Origin: Brachybacterium subflavum
GTDB lineage: Bacteria > Actinomycetota > Actinomycetes > Actinomycetales > Dermabacteraceae
NCBI RefSeq assembly: GCF_009299795.1
Contig: NZ_VIGP01000003.1
Coordinates: forward strand, 1-64,000
Direction: 5' to 3'
Length of the DNA stretch: 64,000 bases
Shown: piece by piece, positions 43,558 through 56,705 of the stretch
Layout: each line of letters opens with the position of its first letter
Position numbering within the stretch: the first letter of the stretch is position 1
Notes under the pieces: generated by a model
What the model was told of the DNA's origin: nothing
The model's database searches: none
The model's input: the letters and a program-made list of their open reading frames with translations, nothing else
Made by a program: the position numbers and the translations under genes

Positions 43558-43574
43558 GGTGCCCGTCGGGCACC
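43558..43574 (+). promoter_or_regulatory. Stem-loop in the rpmE leader
   Basis: GGTGCCC, GTC loop, GGGCACC: a perfect 7-bp stem ending 17 bases before the GAAGGAGAG ribosome site. It might be an L31 autoregulatory element or a processing site. CACAAT at 43531-43536 is a plausible -10 for this gene. Confidence 0.35.
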
Positions 43575-43602
43575 GACCCAGCGACCTCACGAAGGAGAGA
43601 TC

Positions 43603-43815
43603 ATGAAGGCGAACATCCACCCGGAGTATCACGTGACCCAGGTGACCTGCACCTGCGGCAACACGTTCACCACCCGCAGCACCAAGGGCGACGGCGAGAT
43701 CCGCGCCGAGGTCTGCTCCGCCTGCCACCCGTTCTACACGGGCAAGCAGAAGATCCTGGACACCGGCGGTCGCGTGGCCCGCTTCGAGGCCCGCTACGGC
43801 AAGAAGTCCAAGTAA
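43603..43815 (+). CDS. rpmE: Large-subunit ribosomal protein bL31 (zinc-binding form)
   Basis: 70 residues from ATG 43603 after GAAGGAGAG. It begins [19 protein letters not shown]. Four Cys at positions 16, 18, 37 and 40 (TCTCGN and [10 protein letters not shown]) mark the zinc-containing type A form, which is replaced by a Cys-less paralogue under zinc starvation in many bacteria. The C-terminus [16 protein letters not shown] is typical. Confidence 0.95.
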   Translation: MKANIHPEYHVTQVTCTCGNTFTTRSTKGDGEIRAEVCSACHPFYTGKQKILDTGGRVARFEARYGKKSK

Positions 43816-43825
43816 CAGCGCTTCC

Positions 43826-43861
43826 GACACCGGCGGTTCCCCCTGGGGAGCCGCCGGTGTC
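43826..43861 (+). terminator. Terminator after rpmE
   Basis: A stem of 17 bp (43826-43842 with 43845-43861, one wobble) reduces to an effective hairpin with a tiny CT-centred loop, ten bases after the stop. Confidence 0.7.
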
Positions 43862-43926
43862 GTGTCTTCGGCCTCCTGGTCGGCCGATGACATGATCCTG
43901 CCGGTGTCCTGACCCGAGGAGAGGCC

Positions 43927-45111
43927 GTGGCGCATCCCGCCGATGACCTCGAAGGCCTCCCGCTCGAGCGGCTGAGCGCCCTCGAGGCGGAGCACGCCGA
44001 GCTGCAGCGGCGCATGGCAGAGCCCTCCCTGCACGCCGACGCCTCCCGCGCGCGACGCGTGGGACGCCGCTACGCCGAGGTCGACCAGATCGTCACCGCG
44101 CTGCGCGACCTGCGCGGTGCGGCCGAGGACCGCGACGCCGCGCGCGAGCTCGCGGCGGAGGACCCCGAGTTCGCGACCGAGGCCGAGCGGGACGCCGAGC
44201 GCGTCGAGACCCTGCGCGCGCACCTGCGCGAGCTGCTCGCCCCCCGCGACGAGGACGACTCCCGGGACGTGCTCATGGAGATCAAGGCCGGAGCCGGCGG
44301 CGAGGAATCCGCCCTGTTCGCCGCGGAGATGCTGCGCATGTACCGGCAGTACGCGCTCTCCCGGGGGTGGACGCTCGAGGTCATCGATTCCACCGACTCG
44401 GACCTGGGCGGCATCAAGGACGCGACCCTCTCGATCCGCGCGGGCTCGTCCGCCGTCGGCGGCGGGTCCGGGGCAGGCGGCGGCACGACAGGCGGGGTCG
44501 GCGGAGGAGCGGCCGACGGCGTCTGGGCGCATCTGAAGCACGAGGGCGGCGTCCACCGGGTCCAGCGCGTGCCGGTCACCGAGTCCGCCGGGCGGATCCA
44601 CACCTCCGCCGTCGGCGTCCTGGTCATGCCCGAGGCCGACGAGACCGACGAGGCCGAGCTGCTCGCCGAGCAGATGGTCCCCGCGAACCTGCGCATCGAC
44701 GTCTTCCGGTCCTCAGGTCCCGGCGGGCAGAGCGTGAACACGACGGACTCCGCCGTGCGCATCACCCACCTGCCCACAGGCATCGTCGTCTCCTGCCAGA
44801 ACGAGAAGAGCCAGCTGCAGAACCGCGAGCAGGCGATGCGGATCCTGCGCTCGCGCCTGCTCGAGGCGCGCCGCGCCGAGCAGGACGCCGAGGCCTCCGC
44901 GAGCCGCCGCTCCCAGGTGCGCACCGTCGACCGCTCCGAGCGGATCCGCACGTACAACTTCCCCGAGTCGCGGGTGACCGACCACCGCACAGGCTTCAAG
45001 GCGGGCAACCTCGAGGCGGTCCTCGCCGGCGACCTCGACGCCCTGATCGACTCCTCCCGCCGCGCCGAGGCCGAGCAGCGCCTGCGCGAGGCCGCCGAGG
45101 GAGAGCTGTGA
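43927..45111 (+). CDS. prfA: Peptide chain release factor 1
   Basis: 394 residues. RF1 recognises UAA and UAG. The stop-codon-recognition PVT of [12 protein letters not shown] and the peptidyl-transferase motif [16 protein letters not shown] (about 264) are intact. The N-terminal helical domain ([18 protein letters not shown]) and the C-terminal [11 protein letters not shown] are typical. About 25 extra residues, mostly Gly ([20 protein letters not shown] and a few more), are inserted near residue 174, just before [15 protein letters not shown]. This makes the protein longer than the usual ~360. The GTG at 43927 is 17 bp after GACCCGAGGAGAGG. It overlaps prmC by four bases. Confidence 0.93.
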   Translation: MAHPADDLEGLPLERLSALEAEHAELQRRMAEPSLHADASRARRVGRRYAEVDQIVTALRDLRGAAEDRDAARELAAEDPEFATEAERDAERVETLRAHLRELLAPRDEDDSRDVLMEIKAGAGGEESALFAAEMLRMYRQYALSRGWTLEVIDSTDSDLGGIKDATLSIRAGSSAVGGGSGAGGGTTGGVGGGAADGVWAHLKHEGGVHRVQRVPVTESAGRIHTSAVGVLVMPEADETDEAELLAEQMVPANLRIDVFRSSGPGGQSVNTTDSAVRITHLPTGIVVSCQNEKSQLQNREQAMRILRSRLLEARRAEQDAEASASRRSQVRTVDRSERIRTYNFPESRVTDHRTGFKAGNLEAVLAGDLDALIDSSRRAEAEQRLREAAEGEL

Positions 45112-46019
45112 GCGACGACGTGCGCAGGCACCTGCGCACTGCGCTGTCGCGCACGACCGCCCGGCTGGGCGAGGCGGGCATCGTGTCCTCGAGCGCCGAG
45201 TCCCGCATCCTCATCGAGGCCGCCGCGCGGGCCGACGGGCCCCTGGTCATGCTCGACGCGCTCCCGGAGGACTTCGCCGCGCGCCTCGAGGAGCTCGTGG
45301 CCCGCCGCGAGCGCAGGGAGCCCCTGCAGCTGATCCTGGGGCGCGCCCCGTTCCGCCGTCTGCTGCTCGCGACCGCTCCCGGCGTGTTCATCCCGCGTCC
45401 GGAGACCGAGCTCGCGATCGACGTGCTGCTCGAGCACGCACGGTCGGACGAGGTGCGCACTGTCGTGGACCTCTGCACGGGGAGCGGCGCCCTCGGCGCC
45501 GCGGTCCTCGACGAGATGCCCTCCTCACGCGTGCTCGCCCTCGAGATCGATCCCGCCGCCCGGGACCTGGCGGCGCGGAACCTCGCGGCCGTCGACCCGG
45601 CGCGCGGCGAGGTCCGGGTCGGCGACGTCGGGGACGCGCAGCTGCTCGCGGACCCGGAGGCTGTGCTCGGCGTCCGCGCCGGCGGCGTTGACGCGGTGCT
45701 CGCGAACCCGCCCTACATCCCCGCCGATGCGATCCCCCGCGAGCAGGAGGTGCGCGAGCACGACCCCGCGCGCTCACTGTTCGGCGGGGGAGCGGACGGA
45801 CTCGACGTGCCCCGCTCCGTGGTCGCCCTCGCCGGGCGCCTGCTGCGGCCCGGCGGTCTGCTCGTGATGGAGCACGCCGACGTGCAGGGCTCGTCGACGC
45901 GCGCCCTCGCCGAGGACACGGGGTCCTTCATCGACATCCGCACGGTCCGCGACCTCACCGGCCGCGACCGCTTCCTGGTCGCCCTCCGCGCCCACCCGTC
46001 CACCCCCAGCACGAGATGA
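45108..46019 (+). CDS. prmC: Release factor glutamine methyltransferase
   Basis: 303 residues. An N-terminal helical domain ([32 protein letters not shown]) precedes the SAM-binding core ([30 protein letters not shown]) and the catalytic NPPYIPADA (about 202). It methylates the Gln of the GGQ motif in RF1 and RF2. GTG 45108 overlaps the prfA stop (GTGA), the usual coupled pair. Confidence 0.95.
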   Translation: MSDDVRRHLRTALSRTTARLGEAGIVSSSAESRILIEAAARADGPLVMLDALPEDFAARLEELVARRERREPLQLILGRAPFRRLLLATAPGVFIPRPETELAIDVLLEHARSDEVRTVVDLCTGSGALGAAVLDEMPSSRVLALEIDPAARDLAARNLAAVDPARGEVRVGDVGDAQLLADPEAVLGVRAGGVDAVLANPPYIPADAIPREQEVREHDPARSLFGGGADGLDVPRSVVALAGRLLRPGGLLVMEHADVQGSSTRALAEDTGSFIDIRTVRDLTGRDRFLVALRAHPSTPSTR

Positions 46020-46032
46020 GAGACTGAGCGCC

Positions 46033-47070
46033 GTGAGCGTGTACGACACCACGAACGAAGCCACCCGCGACGAGGGCCTCCAGGCTGCACAGGACGCCCT
46101 GTCCGACGGCGGCCTGATCGTGCTCCCCACCGACACCGTCTACGGCATCGGCGCGGACGCCTTCACCCCGGACGCCGTGCAGGCGCTGCTGGACGCCAAG
46201 GACCGCGGGCGCGACGCCCCTCCGCCGGTGCTCGTCGGGGATCCCGCCGTGCTGCTGGGACTCGCGGTCGACGTCCCCGAGTACGCCGAGCGCCTCACGG
46301 AGGCCTTCTGGCCCGGCGCGCTCACCCTGATCCTCACCGCGCAGCCCTCGCTGAACTGGGACCTCGGGGAGACCCGGGGCACCGTCGCCCTGCGCATGCC
46401 CGACGACGAGGTCACCCTCGAGCTGCTGCGCCGCACCGGGCCGCTCGCCGTCTCGAGCGCGAACCGCCACGGCAGGCCCGCGGCGCTCAGCGTCATGGAC
46501 GCCGCGACCCAGCTCGGCGACCGCGTCGAGGTCTACCTCGACGGGGGCCCTGCGCGCCTGGGCACCGCCTCCACGATCATCGACACCACGGTTCAGCCCG
46601 CCGAGATCGTCCGCGAGGGCGCGCTCACCCGCGAGCAGATCGTCGAGGCCGTCGGCGACATCTTCACCGCCCCCGAGTCGGAGGAGCCCGCTGACGCCGA
46701 CGCCGGGACCGACACCGAGGCCGAGACAGGGGCCGCCGTCGACGCCGCCGCCGACGCCGACGCCGCCGAGGCGGCGACGGAGGGCGCGTCGGAGGACGCG
46801 ACGACGGGCACGGCGAGCGGGGCCGACGAGCCCGGCGAGGCGGAGGGCGAGGAGAACGTCGAGGACATCGGCGCCGACGCCTTCGCCGCCGCCGGCTCCA
46901 CGCCGCTGCCCGCGCCCGACGAGACCGAGGCGGCCGGGGACGCCGACGCCGTGGACGTGACCGCCGACGCCGCCGAGCCCGTCCCGGCCGACGCTCCCGC
47001 CGATGCCGACGACCCCGACTCCTCCGCCGACGGACCCGGGGAGACCGGGAGCGGGAGCCGCCCCGCGTGA
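46033..47070 (+). CDS. Sua5/YciO/YrdC/YwlC-family L-threonylcarbamoyladenylate synthase with acidic tail
   Basis: 345 residues. The first ~210 are a complete YrdC domain: GGLIVLPTDTVYGIGADAF, AFWPGALTLIL, GTVALRMPDDEV, PLAVSSANRHGRPAALSVM and GTASTIIDTT. It makes the threonylcarbamoyl-AMP that TsaD uses for tRNA A37. The last ~130 residues are almost only Ala, Asp, Glu, Gly, Pro and Thr, a long acidic disordered tail with no domain. GTG 46033 was chosen by position after prmC (13 bp). Its stop overlaps the wecA-like start. Confidence 0.9.
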   Translation: MSVYDTTNEATRDEGLQAAQDALSDGGLIVLPTDTVYGIGADAFTPDAVQALLDAKDRGRDAPPPVLVGDPAVLLGLAVDVPEYAERLTEAFWPGALTLILTAQPSLNWDLGETRGTVALRMPDDEVTLELLRRTGPLAVSSANRHGRPAALSVMDAATQLGDRVEVYLDGGPARLGTASTIIDTTVQPAEIVREGALTREQIVEAVGDIFTAPESEEPADADAGTDTEAETGAAVDAAADADAAEAATEGASEDATTGTASGADEPGEAEGEENVEDIGADAFAAAGSTPLPAPDETEAAGDADAVDVTADAAEPVPADAPADADDPDSSADGPGETGSGSRPA

Positions 47071-48200
47071 GGATCTACCTGTTCGTCCTGCTCCTCGCGG
47101 CGGCGGTGACCTTCCTGGTCACACCCGCGGTGCGCCTCATGGCGCGCAGGATCGGGGCGATGACGGCGGTCCGCTCGCGCGACGTGCACACGGTCGTGAC
47201 CCCGCGCCTCGGCGGCCTGGGGATCCTGGTGGGGGTCGCCGCGGCGATGCTCATCGCCAGCCGCATCCCCTTCCTCCACGGACTGTTCCACGAGAGCAGC
47301 CAGCCCTGGGCGATCCTCGCCGCCGCCGGCATCGTCGCCCTCCTGGGCGCCGCCGACGACAAATGGGACCTCGACTGGGTCACCAAGCTCGCGGGCCAGG
47401 TGCTCGCCGCCGTGCTGCTGGCCGCCGAGGGCGTGCGCCTGGTGTCGCTCCCGATCGGCGGCGTCACCCTGCTCTCCTCGCGCAGCGCCATCATCCTCAC
47501 GGTGCTCGTCGTGGTGGTCTCGATGAACGCCGTGAACTTCGTGGACGGCCTGGACGGTCTGGCCGCGGGGGTCATGGCGATCGGCGGCACGGCGTTCTTC
47601 GCCTACGCCTACATGCTCACCCGCAGCGCCTCGACCACGGACTACTCCTCGCTCGCCGCCCTGATCACGGCCGCGATGGTGGGCGCCTGTCTGGGGTTCC
47701 TCCCGCACAACCTGCCGCGCGCGAAGATCTTCATGGGGGATTCGGGCTCCATGCTGCTGGGCCTGCTGCTCGCCGCGAGCACCATCACGGTGACCGGCCA
47801 GATCGACACCGCGCAGCTCTCCGACGCGAAGGTCATCGGTCAGTTCCTGCCGATCCTGCTGCCCATCGGCGTCATGTTCATCCCGTTCCTCGACTTCGTG
47901 CTCGCCGTCGTCCGCCGCATCGGCTCGGGCCACTCGCCCTTCCACGCCGACAAGCTCCACCTCCACCACCGCCTGCTCGCGATCGGCCACTCGCAGCTCG
48001 GGGCCGTCCTCATCATGTACATGTGGGCGATCGTGATCTCGGTGGGGATGCTGCTGCCGGCCCTCGTGGACATGCGCACCGTCGTGATCTTCTGGGGGAT
48101 CGGGCTGCTCGTCGCCTTCGTGGTGACGATCGATCCGATCGCCCGGCTGCGCCGCCGCTCCGGGAGGCGCCATCCCGCCCACGAGCGAGAGGCCGGCTGA
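47067..48200 (+). CDS. wecA: MraY/WecA-family undecaprenyl-phosphate sugar-phosphate transferase
   Basis: 377 residues with about ten membrane spans. Family motifs: LLGAADDKWDLDW (Mg2+-binding Asp pair), NAVNFVDGLDGLAAG, KIFMGDSGSMLLG and the cytoplasmic HADKLHLHHRLL. WecA-type enzymes transfer GlcNAc-1-phosphate to decaprenyl/undecaprenyl phosphate to start cell-wall polymer (arabinogalactan, teichoic or teichuronic acid) synthesis. The precise sugar is not certain. GTG 47067 overlaps the upstream stop. This gene sits just before the atp operon in many actinobacteria. Confidence 0.9.
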   Translation: MRIYLFVLLLAAAVTFLVTPAVRLMARRIGAMTAVRSRDVHTVVTPRLGGLGILVGVAAAMLIASRIPFLHGLFHESSQPWAILAAAGIVALLGAADDKWDLDWVTKLAGQVLAAVLLAAEGVRLVSLPIGGVTLLSSRSAIILTVLVVVVSMNAVNFVDGLDGLAAGVMAIGGTAFFAYAYMLTRSASTTDYSSLAALITAAMVGACLGFLPHNLPRAKIFMGDSGSMLLGLLLAASTITVTGQIDTAQLSDAKVIGQFLPILLPIGVMFIPFLDFVLAVVRRIGSGHSPFHADKLHLHHRLLAIGHSQLGAVLIMYMWAIVISVGMLLPALVDMRTVVIFWGIGLLVAFVVTIDPIARLRRRSGRRHPAHEREAG

Positions 48201-48256
48201 CACCGTCGGCCCCGCCCCCGACCCGACCTGAGAACACCGAGGAATCCGAGACGCCG

Positions 48257-50153
<1,897 letters not shown>

Positions 50154-50164
50154 GGACCCCCACC

Positions 50165-50713
50165 ATGATTCTTGCCGAAGGCACCTCGGAAGAGGTCGAG
50201 GGCTGGAAGATCCTGGTGCCCGAGCCCCAGGAGATCGTCTGGTCGCTGATCTTCCTGGTCATCTTCGCCGTCGTCTTCATCAAGTTCATCCTGCCGCGGC
50301 TGAACGCCGTGCTCGATGAGCGCAGCGAGAAGATCGAAGGCGGTCTGAAGAAGGCCGAGGAGGTCCAGCAGCAGGCGGACCAGCTGAAGGACGAGCAGGA
50401 GCAGGAGCTCGCGGCGGCCCGCCAGGAGGCGGCCTCCATCCGCGAGAAGGCCCGTGCGGACGGTGCCGCGATCGTCGAGGAGGCCAAGGCGCGCGCCGAG
50501 GCCGAGAACGACCGCATCCTCAGCGCCGGCCGTCAGCAGCTCTCGGCCGAGCGCACCACCGCCGCGGCCCAGCTCAAGGGAGAGGTCGGCACGCTCGCGA
50601 GCGACCTCGCCTCCAAGATCGTCGGGGAGTCCCTCTCCGACGACGAGCGCTCCCGCCGCGTGATCGACCGGTTCCTGGACGACCTCGAGTCGTCCCAGAC
50701 CGCGACCCGATAA
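50165..50713 (+). CDS. atpF: ATP synthase F0 subunit b
   Basis: 182 residues. One N-terminal membrane span (IVWSLIFLVIFAVVFIKFIL) is followed by a long charged coiled coil (RSEKIEGGLKKAEEVQQQAD and onwards) that forms the peripheral stalk. It ends in a delta-binding region (SLSDDERSRRVIDRFLDDLE). Confidence 0.95.
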   Translation: MILAEGTSEEVEGWKILVPEPQEIVWSLIFLVIFAVVFIKFILPRLNAVLDERSEKIEGGLKKAEEVQQQADQLKDEQEQELAAARQEAASIREKARADGAAIVEEAKARAEAENDRILSAGRQQLSAERTTAAAQLKGEVGTLASDLASKIVGESLSDDERSRRVIDRFLDDLESSQTATR

Positions 50714-50722
50714 GGACACCAG

Positions 50723-51538
50723 ATGCGAGGAACCTCCTCCACCTCCCTGCGCGAGGTGACCCAGCGGTCCCAGGACCTCCTGCGCGGCGACGACGTGTCG
50801 CTGGCGCAGGTCGCCGAGGACCTCTTCGGGGCCGCCGACGCGATCGACTCCAGCAACCAGCTGGTGCGGATGCTGAGCGACGGCGGTCGACCCGCCGAGG
50901 TCAAGCAGTCCGCGGCGCGCTCGCTCTTCGAGGGGCGCGTCAGCCCCGGGGCGCTCTCCGTGATCCTCGAGATCGTCGGTCGCCGCTGGTCCGAGCAGGA
51001 GGACGTCCTGGACGCCCTCGAGCAGCTCGGCGTCGAGGCCCTCCTCGAGCAGTCGGCCCGCGAGGGCGTGCTCGAGCAGGTCGAGGAGGAGCTCTTCCAG
51101 ATCTCCCGCGTGATCGACGAGAGCGGCGAGCTCACCGGCGCCCTGGACGACGCCCGCGAGCATCCCGAGCAGCGGGCGGGGATCATCTCGCGACTGCTCG
51201 AGGGCCGCGTGCACCAGCTGACCCTCGCGCTCGCCCGCCGTGCGGTGGGTCGGCGCACGGACGTCAAGCCCGCACGCCGCCTCCTGGGCTTCGCCGAGTT
51301 CGCCTCGGCGCGGCGCCGACGTCTGCTGGCGATCGTGCGCAGCGCGCGACAGCTCACCCCCGAGCAGCAGTCTCGCCTGTCCTCGATCCTCACCCGGATC
51401 TACGGCCGCGAGGTCCAGACCAACTTCGAGCTGGACGAGGACGTCGTCGGCGGCCTGCGCGTCCAGGTCGGGGACGACCTCTACGACGCGACAGTCCTCG
51501 CGCGCCTGGCCCAGGCGCGCTCCCGCCTGGTGGCCTGA
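50723..51538 (+). CDS. atpH: ATP synthase F1 subunit delta
   Basis: 271 residues, the long actinobacterial form. The N-terminal helical domain binds alpha; the C-terminal part has the typical SILTRIYGREVQTNFELDED and VVGGLRVQVGDDLYDATV followed by LARLAQARSRL. It joins the peripheral stalk to F1. Ten bases after atpF. Confidence 0.93.
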   Translation: MRGTSSTSLREVTQRSQDLLRGDDVSLAQVAEDLFGAADAIDSSNQLVRMLSDGGRPAEVKQSAARSLFEGRVSPGALSVILEIVGRRWSEQEDVLDALEQLGVEALLEQSAREGVLEQVEEELFQISRVIDESGELTGALDDAREHPEQRAGIISRLLEGRVHQLTLALARRAVGRRTDVKPARRLLGFAEFASARRRRLLAIVRSARQLTPEQQSRLSSILTRIYGREVQTNFELDEDVVGGLRVQVGDDLYDATVLARLAQARSRLVA

Positions 51539-51649
51539 CGGCCGCGCGGCGAGATCCACCGGAGATCCCCCGGGACCTCCCATCTGACGACCACAGCTGG
51601 TACGACCACCGCCCCGCCCGCGGGGCAGAGAAGGAAGCGAAGCACCGCG

Positions 51650-53275
51650 ATGGCTGAGCTCACGATCCGCCCGGAGGACATCCGGAACGCCCTGGACACC
51701 GCAGTGTCCACCTACCAGGCCGGCACGCCCGAGCGCGAGGAGATCGGCCGCGTCACCGAGTCGGCCGACGGCATCGCCCGCGTCGAGGGTCTCCCCGGCG
51801 TCATGGCCAACGAGCTCGTCCGCTTCGAGGACGGCACTCTCGGCCTGGCCCTGAACCTCGAGCTGCGCGAGGTCGGCGTCGTCGTCCTCGGCGAGTTCTC
51901 CGGCATCGAGGAGGGCCAGGAGGTGCGCCGCACCGGCGAGGTGCTCTCCGTGCCCGTCGGCGACGACTTCCTCGGCCGCGTGGTCGACCCCACCGGCGCC
52001 CCCATCGACGGCCTCGGCGAGATCGCCAGCACCGAGCGCCGCGCCCTCGAGCTGCAGGCCCCCACGGTCATGCAGCGCAAGAGCGTCAAGGAGCCGATGC
52101 AGACCGGCATCAAGGCCATCGACTCGATGACCCCGATCGGCCGCGGCCAGCGCCAGCTCATCATCGGCGACCGCCAGACCGGCAAGACGACCATCGCCCT
52201 GGACACGATCCTGAACCAGAAGGCGAACTGGGAGTCGGGCGACCCGAGCCAGCAGGTGCGCTGCATCTACGTCGCCGTCGGCCAGAAGGGCTCGACCATC
52301 GCGTCGGTCCGCGCCACCCTCGAGGAGGCCGGCGCCCTCGACTACACGACGATCGTGGCGGCCCCGGCCTCCGATCCCGCGGGCTTCAAGTACATCGCCC
52401 CCTACGCGGGCTCGGCCATCGGCCAGCACTGGATGTACGAGGGCAAGCACGTCCTCATCGTCTTCGACGACCTCACCAAGCAGGCCGAGGCCTACCGCGC
52501 CGTGTCGCTGCTGCTGCGCCGCCCGCCGGGCCGCGAGGCCTACCCCGGCGACGTGTTCTACCTGCACTCCCGCCTCCTCGAGCGCTGCGCGAAGCTCAGT
52601 GACGAGATGGGCGGCGGCTCGATGACCGGCCTGCCGATCATCGAGACCAAGGCCAACGACGTCTCGGCGTACATCCCGACCAACGTCATCTCGATCACCG
52701 ACGGCCAGGTCTTCCTGCAGTCCGACCTGTTCAACGCCGATCAGCGCCCCGCGGTCGACGTCGGCATCTCGGTCTCCCGCGTCGGCGGCTCCGCGCAGAT
52801 CAAGGCGATGAAGGGCGTCTCCGGCACGCTGAAGATCTCGCTCGCCCAGTACCGCGACCTCGAGTCCTTCGCGATGTTCGCCTCGGACCTCGACGCGGCC
52901 TCGAAGCAGCAGCTGAACCGCGGCGCGCGCCTCATGGAGCTGCTCAAGCAGCCGCAGTCCTCGCCCTACCCGGTCGAGGAGGAGGTCATCTCGATCTGGG
53001 GCGGCACCACCGGCAAGTTCGACGACGTCGAGGTCGAGGACGTCCGCGAGTTCGAGTCGCTGCTGCTGGAGCACCTGCGCCACAACGGCACCGTGCTCGA
53101 GGACATCCGCACCTCCAAGAAGTTCTCCGAGGAGACCGAGCAGCAGGCCACCGAGCTGCTCGAGCAGGTCAAGCGCGACTTCCTGGCCGGCAAGGGGCAG
53201 GGCGAGGCCCGCACCGACGTGCAGGAGAGCGCGGAGGACGAGGACATCGACCAGGAGCGCATCGTCCGCGGATGA
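51650..53275 (+). CDS. atpA: ATP synthase F1 subunit alpha
   Basis: 541 residues. A non-catalytic nucleotide-binding subunit with Walker [14 protein letters not shown] (about 170), [27 protein letters not shown] (Walker B) and [14 protein letters not shown]-terminus [15 protein letters not shown]. Start ATG 51650 after GAAGGAAG. Confidence 0.97.
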   Translation: MAELTIRPEDIRNALDTAVSTYQAGTPEREEIGRVTESADGIARVEGLPGVMANELVRFEDGTLGLALNLELREVGVVVLGEFSGIEEGQEVRRTGEVLSVPVGDDFLGRVVDPTGAPIDGLGEIASTERRALELQAPTVMQRKSVKEPMQTGIKAIDSMTPIGRGQRQLIIGDRQTGKTTIALDTILNQKANWESGDPSQQVRCIYVAVGQKGSTIASVRATLEEAGALDYTTIVAAPASDPAGFKYIAPYAGSAIGQHWMYEGKHVLIVFDDLTKQAEAYRAVSLLLRRPPGREAYPGDVFYLHSRLLERCAKLSDEMGGGSMTGLPIIETKANDVSAYIPTNVISITDGQVFLQSDLFNADQRPAVDVGISVSRVGGSAQIKAMKGVSGTLKISLAQYRDLESFAMFASDLDAASKQQLNRGARLMELLKQPQSSPYPVEEEVISIWGGTTGKFDDVEVEDVREFESLLLEHLRHNGTVLEDIRTSKKFSEETEQQATELLEQVKRDFLAGKGQGEARTDVQESAEDEDIDQERIVRG

Positions 53276-53360
53276 TCCGGTGCGCCGCCCGCCGGGCAGG
53301 GGAGACCCTGCGGGGGAGGGCGGCGCCGGGACCAGCCGGAGCATCCCGCGAAGGAGAGAC

Positions 53361-54275
53361 ATGGGAGCACAGCAGAGGGAGTACAAGAAGCGGATCACCT
53401 CCGCTCAGGGCATGAAGAAGATCTTCAAGGCCAAGGAGATGGTCGCGGCCTCGCGCATCGCCAAGGCCCACGCCCGGGTGCTCGCGACCACGCCGTACGC
53501 CGAGGCGATCACTCGGGCGATCGGCGCCGTCGCGACCCATTCGACCGACGTCGAGCATCCGTTCCTCGACCAGGAGCGCAGCGAGACCGGCCGCGCCGGC
53601 ATCCTGCTCATCACGGCCGACCGCGGGATGACGGGCTCGTACTCGCACAACGCGATCCGCGCCGCGGAGGAGCTCGCCAACCACCTGATCGACGAGGGCA
53701 AGACGCCCGTGCTGTACGTCGTCGGGCGCAAGGGCGAGACCTACTACACGTTCCGCAACCGTCCGCCGGTCACGGCCTGGACCCCGTTCCAGGAGAGCGA
53801 GATCCCTGCGCTCGGCCACGAGATCGCGCAGCGGCTCACCGGCGACCTGCTCAGCGAGGACCCGGAGGTGCATCTCGACGAGGCGTACCTCGTGGGCACC
53901 CGCTTCCTCAGCCGGTTCCGGCAGGTGGCCCGGGCGACCCGCCTGGTCCCGCTCGAGGTCGTCGACGCCGAGGCGGGCGCGGAGGCGCCCTCGTACCCGC
54001 TGTACGAGTTCGCACCCGACGCCGAGACGGTCATGGACGAGCTGATCCCGCGCTACCTCGAGTCGCGCATCGTCAACCTGCTCATGCAGTCGATGGCCTC
54101 CGAGCACGCGGCGACGCAGCGCGCGATGAAGACGGCCACGGACAACGCCGAACAGCAGATCCGCAAGTTCACCCGGCTGGCCAACTCGGCGCGCCAGGCG
54201 GAGATCACCCAGGAGATCTCGGAGATCGTCGGCGGCGCCGACGCCCTCTCGGGATCCGGTCGCACCGAACGCTGA
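53361..54275 (+). CDS. atpG: ATP synthase F1 subunit gamma
   Basis: 304 residues. The N-terminal coiled coil MGAQQREYKKRITSAQGMKK fits the central-shaft start, and the C-terminal coiled coil SMASEHAATQRAMKTATDNA fits the other strand. ADRGMTGSYSHN is the conserved middle. AAGGAGAG precedes ATG 53361; the open frame upstream of it (53280) is not used. Confidence 0.96.
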   Translation: MGAQQREYKKRITSAQGMKKIFKAKEMVAASRIAKAHARVLATTPYAEAITRAIGAVATHSTDVEHPFLDQERSETGRAGILLITADRGMTGSYSHNAIRAAEELANHLIDEGKTPVLYVVGRKGETYYTFRNRPPVTAWTPFQESEIPALGHEIAQRLTGDLLSEDPEVHLDEAYLVGTRFLSRFRQVARATRLVPLEVVDAEAGAEAPSYPLYEFAPDAETVMDELIPRYLESRIVNLLMQSMASEHAATQRAMKTATDNAEQQIRKFTRLANSARQAEITQEISEIVGGADALSGSGRTER

Positions 54276-54306
54276 GCCGCCGCGAGCGCTCCGCGCGCCG
54301 GCCTGA

Positions 54307-56069
<1,763 letters not shown>

Positions 56070-56084
56070 GGCGAACAGGCACCC

Positions 56085-56633
56085 ATGACGCACGTCAACG
56101 TCCCGATCACCCTCGTGGTGGTCGGGACGTTGGTCGTTGTGCTGGCGCTCGCGGTGATCGTGCGCGCCGTCGTGGTCGCGCGCCGCGGCGGTGCGCTCGA
56201 CTGCTTCGTGTGGCGTCCTCGTGCGCGCGGCGGTCGCGGCGCCTGGCGGGGAGGGCGCCTGCGCTTCACCTCGCAGGGGCTGCTCTGGCATCGCACGGAT
56301 GCGCTCCTCGCGGGCGGTGAGGTGGTGCTGCGGCGCAGCGAGATCCTGGACGTCCAGCGGCGGAACGTCGGCGCCGGCGCGGGTGACGCGGGTGGCGAGG
56401 GAGGCGCTGTGGGCGCGGGCGGCGTCGACAGGGCGAGCGGCGGCGACCGTGCAGGCAGCGCGGACGGAGCGGACGACGCCGGAGGGACGCGCATCGTGCT
56501 GGACACCGAGATCGAGTTCGTCCGCGGGGAGGGCGAGCCGCTGTGGCTCATGCTGCCCTTCACGACGTCCTCGGCCGTCATCGCCTGGTACGAGGCGGCG
56601 CCGACGGGCGCGGTGCGCGGGGACGCCGACTGA
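56085..56633 (+). CDS. DUF2550 family membrane-anchored protein
   Basis: 182 residues. One N-terminal span (ITLVVVGTLVVVLALAVIVR), then GGALDCFVWRPRA and GRLRFTSQGLLWHRTDALL, typical of DUF2550, which follows atpC in many actinobacteria. A Gly/Ala-rich insert (about 105-140) splits the domain. Function unknown. Fifteen bases after atpC, so probably the end of the atp transcript. Confidence 0.8.
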   Translation: MTHVNVPITLVVVGTLVVVLALAVIVRAVVVARRGGALDCFVWRPRARGGRGAWRGGRLRFTSQGLLWHRTDALLAGGEVVLRRSEILDVQRRNVGAGAGDAGGEGGAVGAGGVDRASGGDRAGSADGADDAGGTRIVLDTEIEFVRGEGEPLWLMLPFTTSSAVIAWYEAAPTGAVRGDAD

Positions 56634-56705
56634 GCAGTGCGCGCGGTGTCGGCCAGGTGCCGTGAGGTCGGTCCGACGGCGCGGTGTCGGCCAGGTGCGG
56701 CGAGC

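Noticed and set aside
53280-53360. N-terminal extension of AtpG
   Set aside because: The frame is open but the Shine-Dalgarno and the conserved MGAQ start place initiation at 53361.
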